Shown here one piece after another: positions 35,311 through 44,156 of a DNA stretch of 64,000 nt (positions are counted from its first letter, which is position 1; the number at the start of each line of letters is the position of its first letter). The DNA lies in NCBI RefSeq assembly GCF_003751605.1, contig NZ_RJVJ01000001.1, positions 496,001 through 560,000 on the forward strand, written 5' to 3'. The translations under genes were made by a program, and so were the position numbers. The notes beneath the pieces are model-generated. The model searched no databases. It was given only the letters and a program-made list of their open reading frames with translations, and had not been told where the DNA came from. The DNA is from Kitasatospora cineracea (GTDB taxonomy: Bacteria > Actinomycetota > Actinomycetes > Streptomycetales > Streptomycetaceae).

Positions 35311-37065
35311 GTGCGCGACCACCTGGAGCCCCTGGCGGGGCAGCCGCCCGCCGTTCCCGTCCAGCGGCACCCGCCGCCGGGCGGGGACGGGCCGGACGGG
35401 GCGGGCCCCGGCGTGCCCGGGCGGCTGGCGGAGCGGCTGGCGGCGCTGGACCGGGCGGCCCGCCGGATCAACAGCTCGCTGGACCTGGGCGCGACGCTGC
35501 GCAACCTGGGCCGGGTGCTCGTCCCGGCGCTCGCGGACGCCCTGGTGGTGCTGGTGCGCGACCCGCTGCCGGACGTCGAGCGCGACCCGGGCCCGCCGCG
35601 GGCGCTGCGGGTGCGGCACACCTGCGGGACGAGACTGGGCCGCCGGGCCGGGGTGCGCCCGGTGCCGCCCGGCGGCGACCTGGAGCGCGCCCTGGCCCGC
35701 CGCGCCCCGGGTGCCCCGACCGTGCTGGACGCCCGCCGGGGCGGGCTGGCCGCCGAGCTGCTGGGGGCCCGGGCGCTGGGCCGGCTGGCGGCGGGAACGG
35801 CGCTGCTGGCGCTGCCGCTGCACGGGCGGCAGGCCGCGCTCGGCATGCTGCTGCTGGTGCGCCGCCCGCGTCCGGACGGCGCCCCGGCCTGTTTCGACCC
35901 GGCCGACGCGGCGACCGCCGCGCACCTGGCCACCCACGGCGGCCTGGCGGTGGACACCGCGCTGCGCTACACCCGCGAGTGGGAGATCGCCGACGAGCTG
36001 CAGCGCTCGATGCTGCCCGCGCACCTGCCGCAGCCGCACGGCGTCCGGCTGGCGCACCGCTACCTGCCGGGCGAGCGGGGCGCGCAGGTCGGCGGTGACT
36101 GGTACGACTCGATCCCGCTGCCGGGCAACCGGGTCGCGCTGATCACCGGCGACGTGATGGGCCACTCGCTGACCTCGGCGGCCGTGATGGGCCAGCTGCG
36201 GACGTCGGCGCAGACCCTGGCGGGCCTGGACCTGCCGCCGCACGAGGTGCTGTACCACCTCGACGAGCAGGCCCAACGGCTGGGCCGCGAACACCACTTG
36301 GCGACCTGCGTGTACGCGGTGTACGACCCGATCGCGGGCCGGGTGCGGATCGCCAACGCCGGGCACGTGCCGCCGGTGCTGATCGGCCCGGACGGCACCA
36401 GCGAGCTGCTGGACCTGCCGCCGGGCGCGCCGATCGGCGTCGGCGGGGTGGACTTCTCCTCGGTGGAGCTGCCCGCGCCGCCCGGTTCGGCGCTGCTGCT
36501 GTTCACCGACGGCCTGGTGGAGACCCGGCGCCGCCCGCTGGGCACCGGCCTGGAGCTGCTGCGGGCCCGGCTGGCGGGCGGCAACCGGCTCGACCCGGAG
36601 CAGCTGTGCCAGGAGGCGCTGCGGATCCTGCCGCCGGGCGACCGGGCGGACGACATCGCGCTGCTGGCGGCGGCGTTCGACGGCATCCCGGCCGAGGACG
36701 TGGCGCACTGGCACCTGCAGCCGCGGCACGAGACGCCGGGCCGGGCGCGCCGGCTGGCGGGGCACGCGCTGCGCCGGTGGGGGCTGGAACACCTGGCGGA
36801 GAGCTGCGAGTTGATGGTCAGCGAGCTGGTCACCAACGCGATCCAGCACGCCACCCGGCCGGTGACGCTGCGGCTGGTGCGCACCTCGCTGCTGCGCTGC
36901 GAGGTCGGCGACGACTCGCCGGCGCTGCCCCGCACCCGCCGGGCCGGGCCGGAGGAGGAGCGCGGGCGGGGCCTGCAGATAGTGGCCCGGTGCGCGGACC
37001 GCTGGGGGGCGACCCGGCTGGGGACGGGCAAGGTGGTCTGGTTCGAGCAGCGGCTGACCCGTTAG
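35311..37065 (+). CDS. GAF-SpoIIE phosphatase with HATPase tail
   Basis: 584-residue PP2C-type phosphatase, third of the class in this window and shorter than the other two, lacking PAS domains. A Pro/Gly-rich start (1-45) is followed by a GAF-like domain (about 50-215), the SpoIIE domain (about 230-440; VGGDWYDSIPLPG, TGDVMGHSLTSAAVM, NAGHVPPVL, LFTDGLVETR) and a HATPase domain (about 455-580; SELVTNAIQHATRP, GRGLQIVARCADRWG). It would dephosphorylate an anti-anti-sigma factor while its own ATPase domain may act as a kinase. The GTG start at 35311 is plausible; no strong ribosome site is seen. Confidence 0.88.
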   Translation: MRDHLEPLAGQPPAVPVQRHPPPGGDGPDGAGPGVPGRLAERLAALDRAARRINSSLDLGATLRNLGRVLVPALADALVVLVRDPLPDVERDPGPPRALRVRHTCGTRLGRRAGVRPVPPGGDLERALARRAPGAPTVLDARRGGLAAELLGARALGRLAAGTALLALPLHGRQAALGMLLLVRRPRPDGAPACFDPADAATAAHLATHGGLAVDTALRYTREWEIADELQRSMLPAHLPQPHGVRLAHRYLPGERGAQVGGDWYDSIPLPGNRVALITGDVMGHSLTSAAVMGQLRTSAQTLAGLDLPPHEVLYHLDEQAQRLGREHHLATCVYAVYDPIAGRVRIANAGHVPPVLIGPDGTSELLDLPPGAPIGVGGVDFSSVELPAPPGSALLLFTDGLVETRRRPLGTGLELLRARLAGGNRLDPEQLCQEALRILPPGDRADDIALLAAAFDGIPAEDVAHWHLQPRHETPGRARRLAGHALRRWGLEHLAESCELMVSELVTNAIQHATRPVTLRLVRTSLLRCEVGDDSPALPRTRRAGPEEERGRGLQIVARCADRWGATRLGTGKVVWFEQRLTR

Positions 37066-37072
37066 CCCTCGG

Positions 37073-37130
37073 ACTCCCGTCGGCCTCCGGGCTCCCGTCG
37101 GCCGTCGGGCTCCCGTCAGCCTCCGGCCTC
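37073..37130. repeat. tandem 18-bp repeat at the HNH gene's 3' end
   Basis: About three units of CTCCCGTCGGCCTCCGGG run from the phosphatase gene's 3' flank into the last codons of the convergent HNH gene, whose stop codon (37116-37118) lies inside the last unit. Confidence 0.7.
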
Positions 37131-37841
37131 CCCCTCGGCGGTGGTGAGTTCGTCGAGGGCGGCGAGCACGTCGGGGCCGAGCACGGCGAGCGCCAGCGGG
37201 CGGCTGCGGCGCAGGGCGAGGACGGTGCGCAGCACGTCGGCGTGGTGGATCTCGCGCAGGGCGGCGGCGTACTCGGCGGCCTCGGCGGGCGGGGCGGCCC
37301 GCCGGGCCAGCAGCAGGGCCTTGACCACGGCGAACATCATCCGGCGGCCGCGGACGAGTTCGGGCCGCTCGTTGAGGCCGAACACCTCGATGGTGGCCTC
37401 GCCGCGGACGGTCAGCGGGTCGTACGCGCCGGAGTCGAGGTAGAGCCGCAGGTGGTCGGCGGGGTCCTCGCGGCAGGGGTCGATCAGCAGGCCGTCGCCG
37501 GTGGCGGGGTCGCGCGGGAAGCGGTCGCGCTTGCGGTTGCTGTTGCAGTGCGCGCAGGCCAGCAGGTGGTTCTGCCAGTCGAAGGTGCGCAGCGGGGCCT
37601 GGGCGATCGGTTCGAAGTGGTCGATGTCGGTGCCGAGGTTGTCGCCGCAGTACATGCAGCGTTCCAGGCCGGGGGCCATCTGCCGGAGCATCAGCCGCAG
37701 TTGGGCCTTGGGGCGGACGGCGCGGCGCCAGGCGGCGCGTCCGGTGGCGGTGGTGGGTCCTTCGGTGCGTATCCGGTCGGTGGCGCGGGCGAGTTCGGCG
37801 GCCAGCCGGGGTTGCAGGGACGGCCGCCGGAGCGGGATCAC
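37116..37841 (-). CDS. HNH endonuclease, PtuB-like partner of an ATPase
   Basis: 241-residue HNH nuclease. The beta-beta-alpha metal site is intact: Cys62-x-x-Cys65 (RCMYCGD), Asp74-His75 (TDIDHFEPIAQ), Trp89-x-Asn91 (FDWQNHLLAC), then Cys96-x-x-Cys99-Asn100 and Lys104. This spacing resembles PtuB of the Septu defence system and retron-associated HNH proteins. The C-terminal half (about 125-240) is helical with no recognised domain. The GTG at 37839-37841 overlaps the ATPase TGA (GTGA), so the two are translationally coupled and probably form one complex that cleaves DNA when activated. A longer frame upstream is only a shadow of the ATPase gene. Confidence 0.85.
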   Translation of the reverse strand: MIPLRRPSLQPRLAAELARATDRIRTEGPTTATGRAAWRRAVRPKAQLRLMLRQMAPGLERCMYCGDNLGTDIDHFEPIAQAPLRTFDWQNHLLACAHCNSNRKRDRFPRDPATGDGLLIDPCREDPADHLRLYLDSGAYDPLTVRGEATIEVFGLNERPELVRGRRMMFAVVKALLLARRAAPPAEAAEYAAALREIHHADVLRTVLALRRSRPLALAVLGPDVLAALDELTTAEGEAGG

Positions 37842-38767
37842 CCGTCCCTGCCGAGCAGCCGGGCGGTGACCTCGTCGACCCGGGCGGTCAGCGAGCTGTT
37901 GAGCTTGGCGCCGAGTTCGCGGTACTCGGCGAGTTCGGCGTCGGTGGCCTGCCCGGCGTACATCTTGCGTTCCAGGCGCACCAGCAGCCGGCGTTCGGCC
38001 TCGGCGGCGGGCGAGTAGGCGCTGGGCAGGGCGAACAGTTCGGAGAGCGCGGTGTCCTCGCCGCTGCCGTACAGCACCCGCTGGTGCAGTTCCTCGTCGA
38101 GCCGGTACGGGGCGCGGTCCTCGTCGGGGCCGGGCAGCCGGATCAGGGCGCCGGGGTCGGCGGCCTGGCAGACGTAGGGGCTGTGGGTGGCGACCAGGAA
38201 CTGGGTGTGCGGGAAGCGTTCGGTGAGCCAGGGGCCGATCCGCTGCTGCCAGTGCGGGTGCAGGTGCCGGTCGACGTCGTCCAGCAGGACCGGTCCGGGG
38301 GCGACGGGGGCGGCGGCGAGTTGGCTGACCAGGCGGGCCAATCGGGCGGTGCCGTCGCCGAGTTCGTCCAGCGGGAGTTCCAGGCCGCCGCGGGCGACGT
38401 GCTGCCGCTCCGGGTCGCTGACCCGCCAGCCGGGGGGCAGCACCTCGGCCGCCAGTTCGGCGTCCAGCGGGACGCGGCGGCCCGGGGCGGGCAGTGGGTA
38501 GTGGGCGCGCGGGGTGCCCGGCGGGTCGCCGACCCGCCAGCGCGGGGCCGGGTCGGCCTGGACCCAGCCGTCGGCGCCCCAGCGGGCGGCGGGGCCGGTG
38601 GGCAGCGCGCCGAGCGCCATGGCGAGCACCCGCAGCAGGGTGGTCTTGCCGCTGCCGTTCGGTCCGGCGAACACCGTCCAGCCGGGGCCCGGCGGGACCG
38701 CCAGGTCGACCTCGCGCGCGCCGGTGAAGCACTTCACTCCGGACACCCTGATCCGCGACACGTACAC
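37838..38767 (-). CDS. SMC/ABC-like AAA ATPase, PtuA-like
   Basis: 309-residue ATPase with the ABC/OLD-type layout: N-terminal strand VYVSRIRVSGVKCFTGAREVDL, Walker A GPNGSGKTT (35-43), signature-like LGDGTARLARL (136-146), Walker B PVLLDDVD (159-166) and switch His in VATHSPYV (192-199). There is no TOPRIM domain, and the arm between Walker A and signature is short. With the coupled HNH gene downstream this matches the PtuA-PtuB arrangement of Septu, though PtuA proteins are usually longer. The GTG at 38767 is chosen because GAGGGGG lies about 8 bases upstream; an ATG at 38815 would add 16 residues. Confidence 0.85.
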   Translation of the reverse strand: MYVSRIRVSGVKCFTGAREVDLAVPPGPGWTVFAGPNGSGKTTLLRVLAMALGALPTGPAARWGADGWVQADPAPRWRVGDPPGTPRAHYPLPAPGRRVPLDAELAAEVLPPGWRVSDPERQHVARGGLELPLDELGDGTARLARLVSQLAAAPVAPGPVLLDDVDRHLHPHWQQRIGPWLTERFPHTQFLVATHSPYVCQAADPGALIRLPGPDEDRAPYRLDEELHQRVLYGSGEDTALSELFALPSAYSPAAEAERRLLVRLERKMYAGQATDAELAEYRELGAKLNSSLTARVDEVTARLLGRDG

Positions 38768-38912
38768 CGGACCACCCCCTCGGAGCGATTCATGCCCACG
38801 CCCCGGCCCGCCCATCCCCCCGCGGGCCCGGCCGGGAGGTGAACGGACGCTCCGTCAACTCCGCTGCCCGGAAGGCGGGTCGCCCGTCCGGGTGAAACCG
38901 GGTGGGGTGCCG

Positions 38913-39854
38913 TCAGGAGGCGGGCCGGATCGGGAGGCCGCGCAGGGCCTCCCGGAGCGCCGCCGCGAAGCGGCCGTACTCGGTGGTGCGGGCGGAGCCG
39001 GGGCGGTGGGCGAGGCCGATCCGGCGGCCGGGGGCGGGGTGGGCGAAGCGGACGGCGGCGAGCCGGTCGGTGCGTCCGGTCTCGACGTCGAGCGCGGTGG
39101 CGGGGAGCAGGGTGACGCCGAGTCCGCCGGCGACCAGTTGGACCAGGGTGGAGAGCCCGGCGGCCCGGGTGCTGCCGCCGGCCGGGTCGGCGCCGACCTC
39201 GCGGCAGATGTCGAGCGCCTGGTCGCGCAGGCAGTGGCCCTCCTCGAGCAGCAGCACGTCGAGGTCGAGCAGGGCGTCCCGGGGGACGTCGGCGCGGCCG
39301 GCGAGTTCGTGCTCGGGCGGCACGATCAGCACGAAGTCCTCGTCGAACAGCGGGATCTCGGCCACCGGCAGGCTCCCGCCGGCGGGCAGGGCGAGCAGCA
39401 GCAGGTCGAGCCGCCCGTCGGCCAGGCCGCCGAGCAGCGAGGGGGTGCGCTCCTCGTGGACGTGCAGTTCGAGGTCGGGGTAGGCGTCCCGGACCAGGCG
39501 CAGCACGGCGGGCAGCAGGTACGGTGCGACGGTCGGGATCACCCCGAGGTGCAGCGGCCCGGTGAACGGGCGGCGGGCGGCCTCGGCCTCCTCGGTGAGC
39601 GCGTGCAGTGCGGCCAGCACCCGGCGGGAGTGCGCGGCGATCCGCTCCCCGAGCGGGGTGATCACGACCCGCCGGGTGGTCCGTTCGACCAGCTGGGCGC
39701 CGAGCGACTCCTCGAGTGCGGCGACCGCGCCGGACAGCGCGGACTGGCTGGTGCCGATCGCGGACGCGGCCTCCCGGAAGTGCCGGTGCTCGGCGACCGC
39801 GGCGAAGGCCCGCAGCTGGGAGACGGTGGGGGTGCGGGGGGCGCTGGGCTTCAC
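38913..39854 (-). CDS. oxyR: LysR-family peroxide sensor OxyR
   Basis: 313-residue LysR regulator. The winged helix is VSQLRAFAAVAEHRHFREAA followed by SAIGTSQSALSGAVAALEESLG (about 11-52), then an effector-binding domain. Cys208 and Cys217 in GHCLRDQALDICREV correspond to the redox-active pair of OxyR, which form a disulfide on peroxide exposure. It is divergent from ahpC-ahpD, the usual OxyR target in streptomycetes, with a 173-bp region between. ATG start is supported by the family N-terminus. Confidence 0.93.
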   Translation of the reverse strand: MKPSAPRTPTVSQLRAFAAVAEHRHFREAASAIGTSQSALSGAVAALEESLGAQLVERTTRRVVITPLGERIAAHSRRVLAALHALTEEAEAARRPFTGPLHLGVIPTVAPYLLPAVLRLVRDAYPDLELHVHEERTPSLLGGLADGRLDLLLLALPAGGSLPVAEIPLFDEDFVLIVPPEHELAGRADVPRDALLDLDVLLLEEGHCLRDQALDICREVGADPAGGSTRAAGLSTLVQLVAGGLGVTLLPATALDVETGRTDRLAAVRFAHPAPGRRIGLAHRPGSARTTEYGRFAAALREALRGLPIRPAS

Positions 39855-39949
39855 TGGGGGGTGCTTCCTGCCGGCCGACGGGGGTGCTCCCCTCCAGTCT
39901 GCCGCACTGATCGGACTTGCCTATCGCGCTGCGCGCCAGAACCGATTTC

Positions 39950-39959
39950 ACTGATCAGT
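39950..39959. promoter_or_regulatory. palindrome in the oxyR-ahpC promoter region
   Basis: ACTGATCAGT is a perfect 10-bp palindrome about 70 bases upstream of ahpC; ACTGATCGG at 39906 repeats its left half 44 bp away, in an AT-richer stretch. This is the likely OxyR-controlled promoter region. Confidence 0.5.
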
Positions 39960-40027
39960 TGCTCTGTGCAAGGCTGGGGAGTGTCCGCAATCCGGACATC
40001 CCTCGTCCCAAACCCTGGAGAAGCGAC

Positions 40028-40579
40028 GTGCTGACGATCGGCGACAAGTTCCCCGAGTACGAACTCAACGCCTGCGTGGACCTCGACGCTGCCGGCGCCT
40101 TCGCCGAGATCAACCACAAGTCCTACGAGGGCAAGTGGCGCGTCGTCTTCTTCTGGCCGATGGACTTCACCTTCGTCTGCCCGACCGAGATCGCCGCGTT
40201 CGGCAAGCTGAACGAGGAGTTCGCCGACCGCGACGCCCAGATCCTCGGCGTCTCCGGCGACTCCGAGTACGTGCACCACGCCTGGCGCAAGGACCACAAG
40301 GACCTGCGCGACCTGCCCTTCCCGATGCTCGCCGACATCAAGCACGACCTGATGCGCGCCTGCGGCGTCGAGGGCGCGGACGGCACCGCCCAGCGCGCGG
40401 TGTTCATCGTCGACCCGAACAACGAGATCCAGTTCGTCATGGTGACCGCCGGCTCCGTCGGCCGTAACCCCAAGGAGGTGCTGCGGGTCCTCGACGCCCT
40501 GCAGACCGACGAGCTGTGCCCGTGCAACTGGACCAAGGGCGAGGACACCCTCGACGCCCAGTCCCTGCTGGCCGGCTGA
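40028..40579 (+). CDS. ahpC: alkyl hydroperoxide reductase C (peroxiredoxin)
   Basis: 183-residue 2-Cys peroxiredoxin. The peroxidatic site is [14 protein letters not shown] (Cys51), the Arg/Thr support is visible, and the resolving cysteine is in [13 protein letters not shown] (two Cys about 167 and 169). It reduces organic and hydrogen peroxides and is re-reduced by AhpD. The GTG at 40028 follows CTGGAG at 40015-40020; the protein then starts [15 protein letters not shown], as in orthologues. First gene of the ahpC-ahpD operon, 5 bp before ahpD. Confidence 0.96.
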   Translation: MLTIGDKFPEYELNACVDLDAAGAFAEINHKSYEGKWRVVFFWPMDFTFVCPTEIAAFGKLNEEFADRDAQILGVSGDSEYVHHAWRKDHKDLRDLPFPMLADIKHDLMRACGVEGADGTAQRAVFIVDPNNEIQFVMVTAGSVGRNPKEVLRVLDALQTDELCPCNWTKGEDTLDAQSLLAG

Positions 40580-40584
40580 CCCCG

Positions 40585-41118
40585 ATGGCGCTCGACGAAC
40601 TCAAGGCCGCCCTGCCGGACTACGCCAAGGACCTCAAGCTCAACCTCGGCTCCGTGATCGGCAACTCCGACCTGCCCGAGCAGCAGCTCTGGGGCACCGT
40701 GCTGGCCTGCGCGATGGCCACCGGCTCGGCGAGCGTGCTGCGCGAGCTGGAGCCCGAGGCCAAGGCCGTCCTGAAGCCCGAGGCCTACGAGGCCGCCAAG
40801 GGCGCGGCCGCGATCATGGCGATGAACAACGTCTACTACCGGACGCTGCACCTGCTCTCCGACAAGGAGTACGGGACGATGCGGGCCGGCCTGCGGATGA
40901 ACATCATCGGCAGCCCGGGCGTCGACAAGGTCGACTTCGAGCTGTGGTCCTTCGCCGTCTCGGCGATCAACGGCTGCGGCCAGTGCCTCGACTCGCACGA
41001 GGGCGTGCTGCGCAAGGCCGGGGTCGACCGCGAGGTGATCCAGGCCGCGATCAAGGTCGCCGCCACCGTCCAGGCCGTCGCCGCGGTGCTGGACGCGGAG
41101 GCGCAGCTGCTCCGCTGA
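40585..41118 (+). CDS. ahpD: alkyl hydroperoxide reductase AhpD
   Basis: 177-residue AhpD. The thiol active site is [16 protein letters not shown] (Cys131, Cys134, His138), a proton-relay centre that reduces AhpC using lipoylated partner proteins. The helical N-terminal half ([20 protein letters not shown] and [17 protein letters not shown]) is typical of the family, which forms trimers. ATG five bases after the ahpC stop. Followed by a strong terminator. Confidence 0.96.
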   Translation: MALDELKAALPDYAKDLKLNLGSVIGNSDLPEQQLWGTVLACAMATGSASVLRELEPEAKAVLKPEAYEAAKGAAAIMAMNNVYYRTLHLLSDKEYGTMRAGLRMNIIGSPGVDKVDFELWSFAVSAINGCGQCLDSHEGVLRKAGVDREVIQAAIKVAATVQAVAAVLDAEAQLLR

Positions 41119-41131
41119 GCCTGCTGCGCGA

Positions 41132-41174
41132 AAGGTCCGCCCGAGGAGGGGGTTCTCCCCCTCGGGCGGACCTT
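41132..41174 (+). terminator. terminator of the ahpCD operon
   Basis: A 15-bp stem (41132-41146 with 41160-41174), starting AAGGTCCGCCCGAGG and ending in CCTT, lies 13 bp after the ahpD stop. Confidence 0.85.
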
Positions 41175-41189
41175 CTGCGTCACCGGGGT

Positions 41190-41231
41190 TGCCCGCGCAG
41201 TTCCCCGCGCGCCCCTGGCGGGGCGCGCGGG
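41190..41231. terminator. terminator overlapping an element end
   Basis: CCCGCGCGCCCC (41204-41215) pairs with 41220-41231 just beyond the AI-2E-type permease stop at 41234. The left part CCCGCGCAGTTCCCCGCG repeats one end of the MITE-like element at 27417-27437. Confidence 0.65.
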
Positions 41232-41233
41232 CT

Positions 41234-42670
41234 TCACTGCTTCCGGGCGGCTTCGATGGCCTGGAAGACCTCCTGGCCTGCGGCGTTGCGCTGGCGGAGG
41301 TGGCCGGTGACGGTGTTGGTGACGGCGATCAGCGGGACGGCGACGATCGCGCCGGGGATGCCGCCGAGGATGGAGCCGGCGGCGACGCCGAGGACCACGG
41401 CGAGCGGGTGGACCCGGACGGCGCGGCCGAGGATGAGCGGCTGGAGGATGTGGCCCTCCAGCTGCTGGACGCCGATCAGGATGGCCAGCGCGATCAGCGC
41501 CTTCGCCGGGCCGACCGTGACCACCGCGATCAGCACCGCGATGGTGCCGGTGACCAGCGCGCCGACCAGCGGGACGAACGCGCCCAGGAAGATGATCACC
41601 GCGAGCGGGATGGCCATCGGCACGCCGAGCATGAAGAGCCCGATGCCGATGCAGAGCGCGTCGATGAAGGCGACGGTGACGGTGCCGCGGACGTACGCGG
41701 TGAGGGTGGCCCAGGCCTTGGGGCCGGCGCCGGCCAGCGCGTAGCGGGAGTGCCGGGGCAGTCCGCGCAGCACCCAGCTCCAGATCCGGGCGCCGTCGTA
41801 GAGCAGGAAGAAGGTGGTGAAGGCGGTGAGCACCACGCCGGTGAGCAGTTCGACGGCGATGGTGACGCCGGTGAAGCCGGCCGAGGTGAGCTGCTCGGAG
41901 TTCTTGCCGATGGCGGTGGTGATCTGGTTGGTGACGTTGTTGAGCTGGTCCGGGGTGAGGTGGAACGGGCCGGTCAGCAGCCAGTCGCGCAGCTGCCGGA
42001 CGCCGTTCTGGACCTGGATGGTGACCGGGTCGAGGTTGCTGGAGACCTGCCAGAACACGAACCAGCCGACCAGGCCGATGCTGGCCAGGCCGGCCAGGAA
42101 GGTGATGGCGGCGGCCACCGAGCGGGGGACGCCGTACCGGCGCAGCCAGGAGACGGTGGGTTCGAGCAGCGCGGAGATGAGCAGGGCGGCGACCGCGGCG
42201 AAGGCGACGAGCTTGAGGGTGTCGACGACCCGGAGGACCACGTAGAGGGCGACGCCGAGCAGCAGCAGCCGCCAGGTGGACTCGGCGGCGACCCGCAGCG
42301 ACCAGGGCACCGCGTCCACCGGGTTGGCCGGCCGGCCGAGCGGGGCGGTGCCGAGCGGGTGTTCGGCGGCCGGGGCTTCGGCGGGCGGCGCGGTGCGCGG
42401 GGCGGGGACGGTGTCGTCGGTGCGCACGACCGCTCCTTCGGGGTCGGCCGGTGCGCCGTGGCCGGCGAGTTGACGGGCCGTCTGCTCGGCGGTGCGCAGG
42501 GCGGCCCGTTCGGCGGCGAGTTCGACGGCCTGTTCGGTGGCGAGGACGTGCGCCTCGGCGGAGATGGCCGCGCGGCGGCGGCGTTCGGCGGCCGCGAACA
42601 GTCCGGCGGCGACCGCTCCGATCTTGGCGATGCCGCGCCAGCGGCCGCCGCCCGGCTCTTCTTCCGTCAC
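41234..42670 (-). CDS. AI-2E family (YdiK/PerM-like) transporter
   Basis: 478-residue membrane protein. A charged cytoplasmic N-terminus (residues 1-125, coiled-coil-like ERRRRAAISAEAHVLATEQAVE) precedes about eight membrane helices. Family features include FAAVAALLISALLEPTVSWLRR, FFLLYDGARIWSWVLRGLP, and the conserved IIFLGAFVPLVGALVTGTIAVLIA and GVQQLEGHILQPLILGRAVRVHPLAVVLG near the C-terminus. Relatives export autoinducer-2-like or other small solutes, or act as Na+/H+ antiporters; the substrate here is unknown. Complete, ATG start. The 404-bp gap upstream (42671-43074) holds only its promoter region and the 43015 terminator. Confidence 0.88.
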   Translation of the reverse strand: MTEEEPGGGRWRGIAKIGAVAAGLFAAAERRRRAAISAEAHVLATEQAVELAAERAALRTAEQTARQLAGHGAPADPEGAVVRTDDTVPAPRTAPPAEAPAAEHPLGTAPLGRPANPVDAVPWSLRVAAESTWRLLLLGVALYVVLRVVDTLKLVAFAAVAALLISALLEPTVSWLRRYGVPRSVAAAITFLAGLASIGLVGWFVFWQVSSNLDPVTIQVQNGVRQLRDWLLTGPFHLTPDQLNNVTNQITTAIGKNSEQLTSAGFTGVTIAVELLTGVVLTAFTTFFLLYDGARIWSWVLRGLPRHSRYALAGAGPKAWATLTAYVRGTVTVAFIDALCIGIGLFMLGVPMAIPLAVIIFLGAFVPLVGALVTGTIAVLIAVVTVGPAKALIALAILIGVQQLEGHILQPLILGRAVRVHPLAVVLGVAAGSILGGIPGAIVAVPLIAVTNTVTGHLRQRNAAGQEVFQAIEAARKQ

Positions 42671-43014
42671 TGCCCGGTCTCCCCCGTGTCGGTTCCTCTC
42701 GGCCGCGGGTCGCGCGGTCGTCGGTGAGGAACGCTACCCGGCGCCGGGGGGCCCGGTCTCGGGGGTATCTCGGGCGGCTGCGGGTGGAATCGGGCAAATC
42801 GCTGGCTTTGGGGACGTTTTGACCGGCGGGTCCGGGGAACGGGAGAAGTACCGAACGGACCTTCTGCCGGCGGACCGGCCGGGAGCGGAGAGAAACCAGG
42901 ACCCGCTCCGCTTCCCCGCGTCCGCACCGAGCCGTCACCGCCCGCGGCGCACTGGTCAGCGTCGCCCGGGCGGGGCGGCCCGCGCCGTGGCGGCTGTCCC
43001 GCGGCAGCAGCGCG

Positions 43015-43055
43015 GAGGGCCCCGGCGCGTCCTCGCGGGACGCGCCGGGGCCCTC
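43015..43055. terminator. 18-bp perfect-stem terminator
   Basis: 43015-43032 (GAGGGCCCCGGCGCGTCC) pairs perfectly with 43038-43055 around a 5-base loop, 20 bp after the transglycosylase stop. Confidence 0.9.
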
Positions 43056-43074
43056 CGTCACGTGCGGGGCCGGT

Positions 43075-43749
43075 CTAGTACCAGCTGTGGGCCTGCCAGA
43101 ACGACCAGGCGCCGCAGGGGCTGCCGTAGCGGCTGTTCATGTAGTTGAGGCCCCACTTGATCTGGGTCTCGGGGTTGGTCCGCCAGTCCGCGCCGGCCGA
43201 GGCCATCTTGGAGCCCGGCAGCGCCTGGACCAGGCCGTAGGCACCGGAGGAGGCGTTGGTGGCGGTGTAGTTCCAGCCGCTCTCGCGCTTCACGATCTGG
43301 CTGAAGCACTGGAACTGGGTGGGGTCGCCGACGATCTGCAGCGCCATGTCCTGGACCGAGCCGGGGCTGACGGTGGCGAGCACGCTGCGGGCGGCGGCGC
43401 GGTTGGCCTCCTCCTTGGCGCGCTTGGCCTCGGCCTCCTTGGCGGCCTTGTCCGCGTCGGCCTTCGCCTGGGCGTCGACCGCGGCCTTCTGCCGGGCGGC
43501 CTCGGCGGCGGCCTTCTTGGCGGCCGTGTCGGCGGAGACCTGCTGGGCGTTCGCCTGGCGGCTGATGCCGTCGCTGACGTTCTGGGCCTGTGCACCGGTG
43601 GGCGCGTCGGCGAGCAGGGTGGCGCTCGCGACGTCGACCGTCTGGACGGTCTTGCCCTCACTGCCAGAGGCCGCACCCACGACGGCACCGACGGCGGTCA
43701 CCGCGGTGGCGGAGGCGACAGCGACTCCCCGGACCGAGATCCGAGTCAC
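43075..43749 (-). CDS. secreted lytic transglycosylase-like protein
   Basis: 224-residue exported protein. A short signal-like start (RISVRGVAVASATAVTAVGAVVGAASG) is followed by an Ala/Lys/Glu-rich coiled coil (about 65-125, AAKKAAAEAARQKAAVDAQA) and a C-terminal SLT-like domain (about 140-224) with FSQIVKRESGWNYTATNASS, where the Glu in KRESGW is the expected catalytic acid, and AYGLVQALPGSKMASAGADW. It probably cleaves peptidoglycan. The 407-bp gap upstream (43750-44156) contains a long leader rich in short inverted repeats; I found no recognised riboswitch there. Confidence 0.87.
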   Translation of the reverse strand: MTRISVRGVAVASATAVTAVGAVVGAASGSEGKTVQTVDVASATLLADAPTGAQAQNVSDGISRQANAQQVSADTAAKKAAAEAARQKAAVDAQAKADADKAAKEAEAKRAKEEANRAAARSVLATVSPGSVQDMALQIVGDPTQFQCFSQIVKRESGWNYTATNASSGAYGLVQALPGSKMASAGADWRTNPETQIKWGLNYMNSRYGSPCGAWSFWQAHSWY

Positions 43750-44102
43750 ATGGTTTCCTTCCAGCGTCGCCCGTCCTGTGACCGCACGGGCGCGTATCTG
43801 CCCCTGGCACTGGCCTCCGTCGAACGCTGGTCACGGGAGGCACGGGCTCGGCCGCACCTCCGGACGGAGCCCGGGAGTTCGGTTGGATCGAGCGGCGTAC
43901 GGCCTTGCGGTGTTCAATTGTCCGTCCGCCGACCGGGGTCGTCGGACGTGCTTTTGCCGTACGCGGGGCCTGACAGAACCCACACCATGCCGCACGCGGG
44001 CGTGTCTACGCAATTCCCTTGGCCGTGGCGGATCTCACAAACTTTTCCACCTGCGGCTTTGGCGGCGGGGCCGCCGAGGGGACGTCAGTTCGACTGACAG
44101 CG

Positions 44103-44133
44103 AAGGGGCCTGACGCTATGCGCCAGACCCCTT
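44103..44133. terminator. terminator downstream of phoH
   Basis: AAGGGGCCTGACGC pairs with the complementary end GCGCCAGACCCCTT (two mismatches) 24 bp beyond the PhoH-type stop. Confidence 0.65.
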
Positions 44134-44156
44134 TGCCCCGTTGTGTCCGGTTATGG

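Noticed and set aside
41234..43061. Long overlapping frames (minus, to 43061; plus 41189-42727) around the AI-2E-type gene
   Set aside because: Arg/Pro/Gly-rich or Asp/Gly-rich translations without domains; only the 41234-42670 frame has membrane helices and family motifs.
43750..44000. c-di-AMP (ydaO) riboswitch upstream of the transglycosylase gene
   Set aside because: The core conserved elements of the ydaO aptamer are not recognisable on the minus strand; only generic inverted repeats are present.
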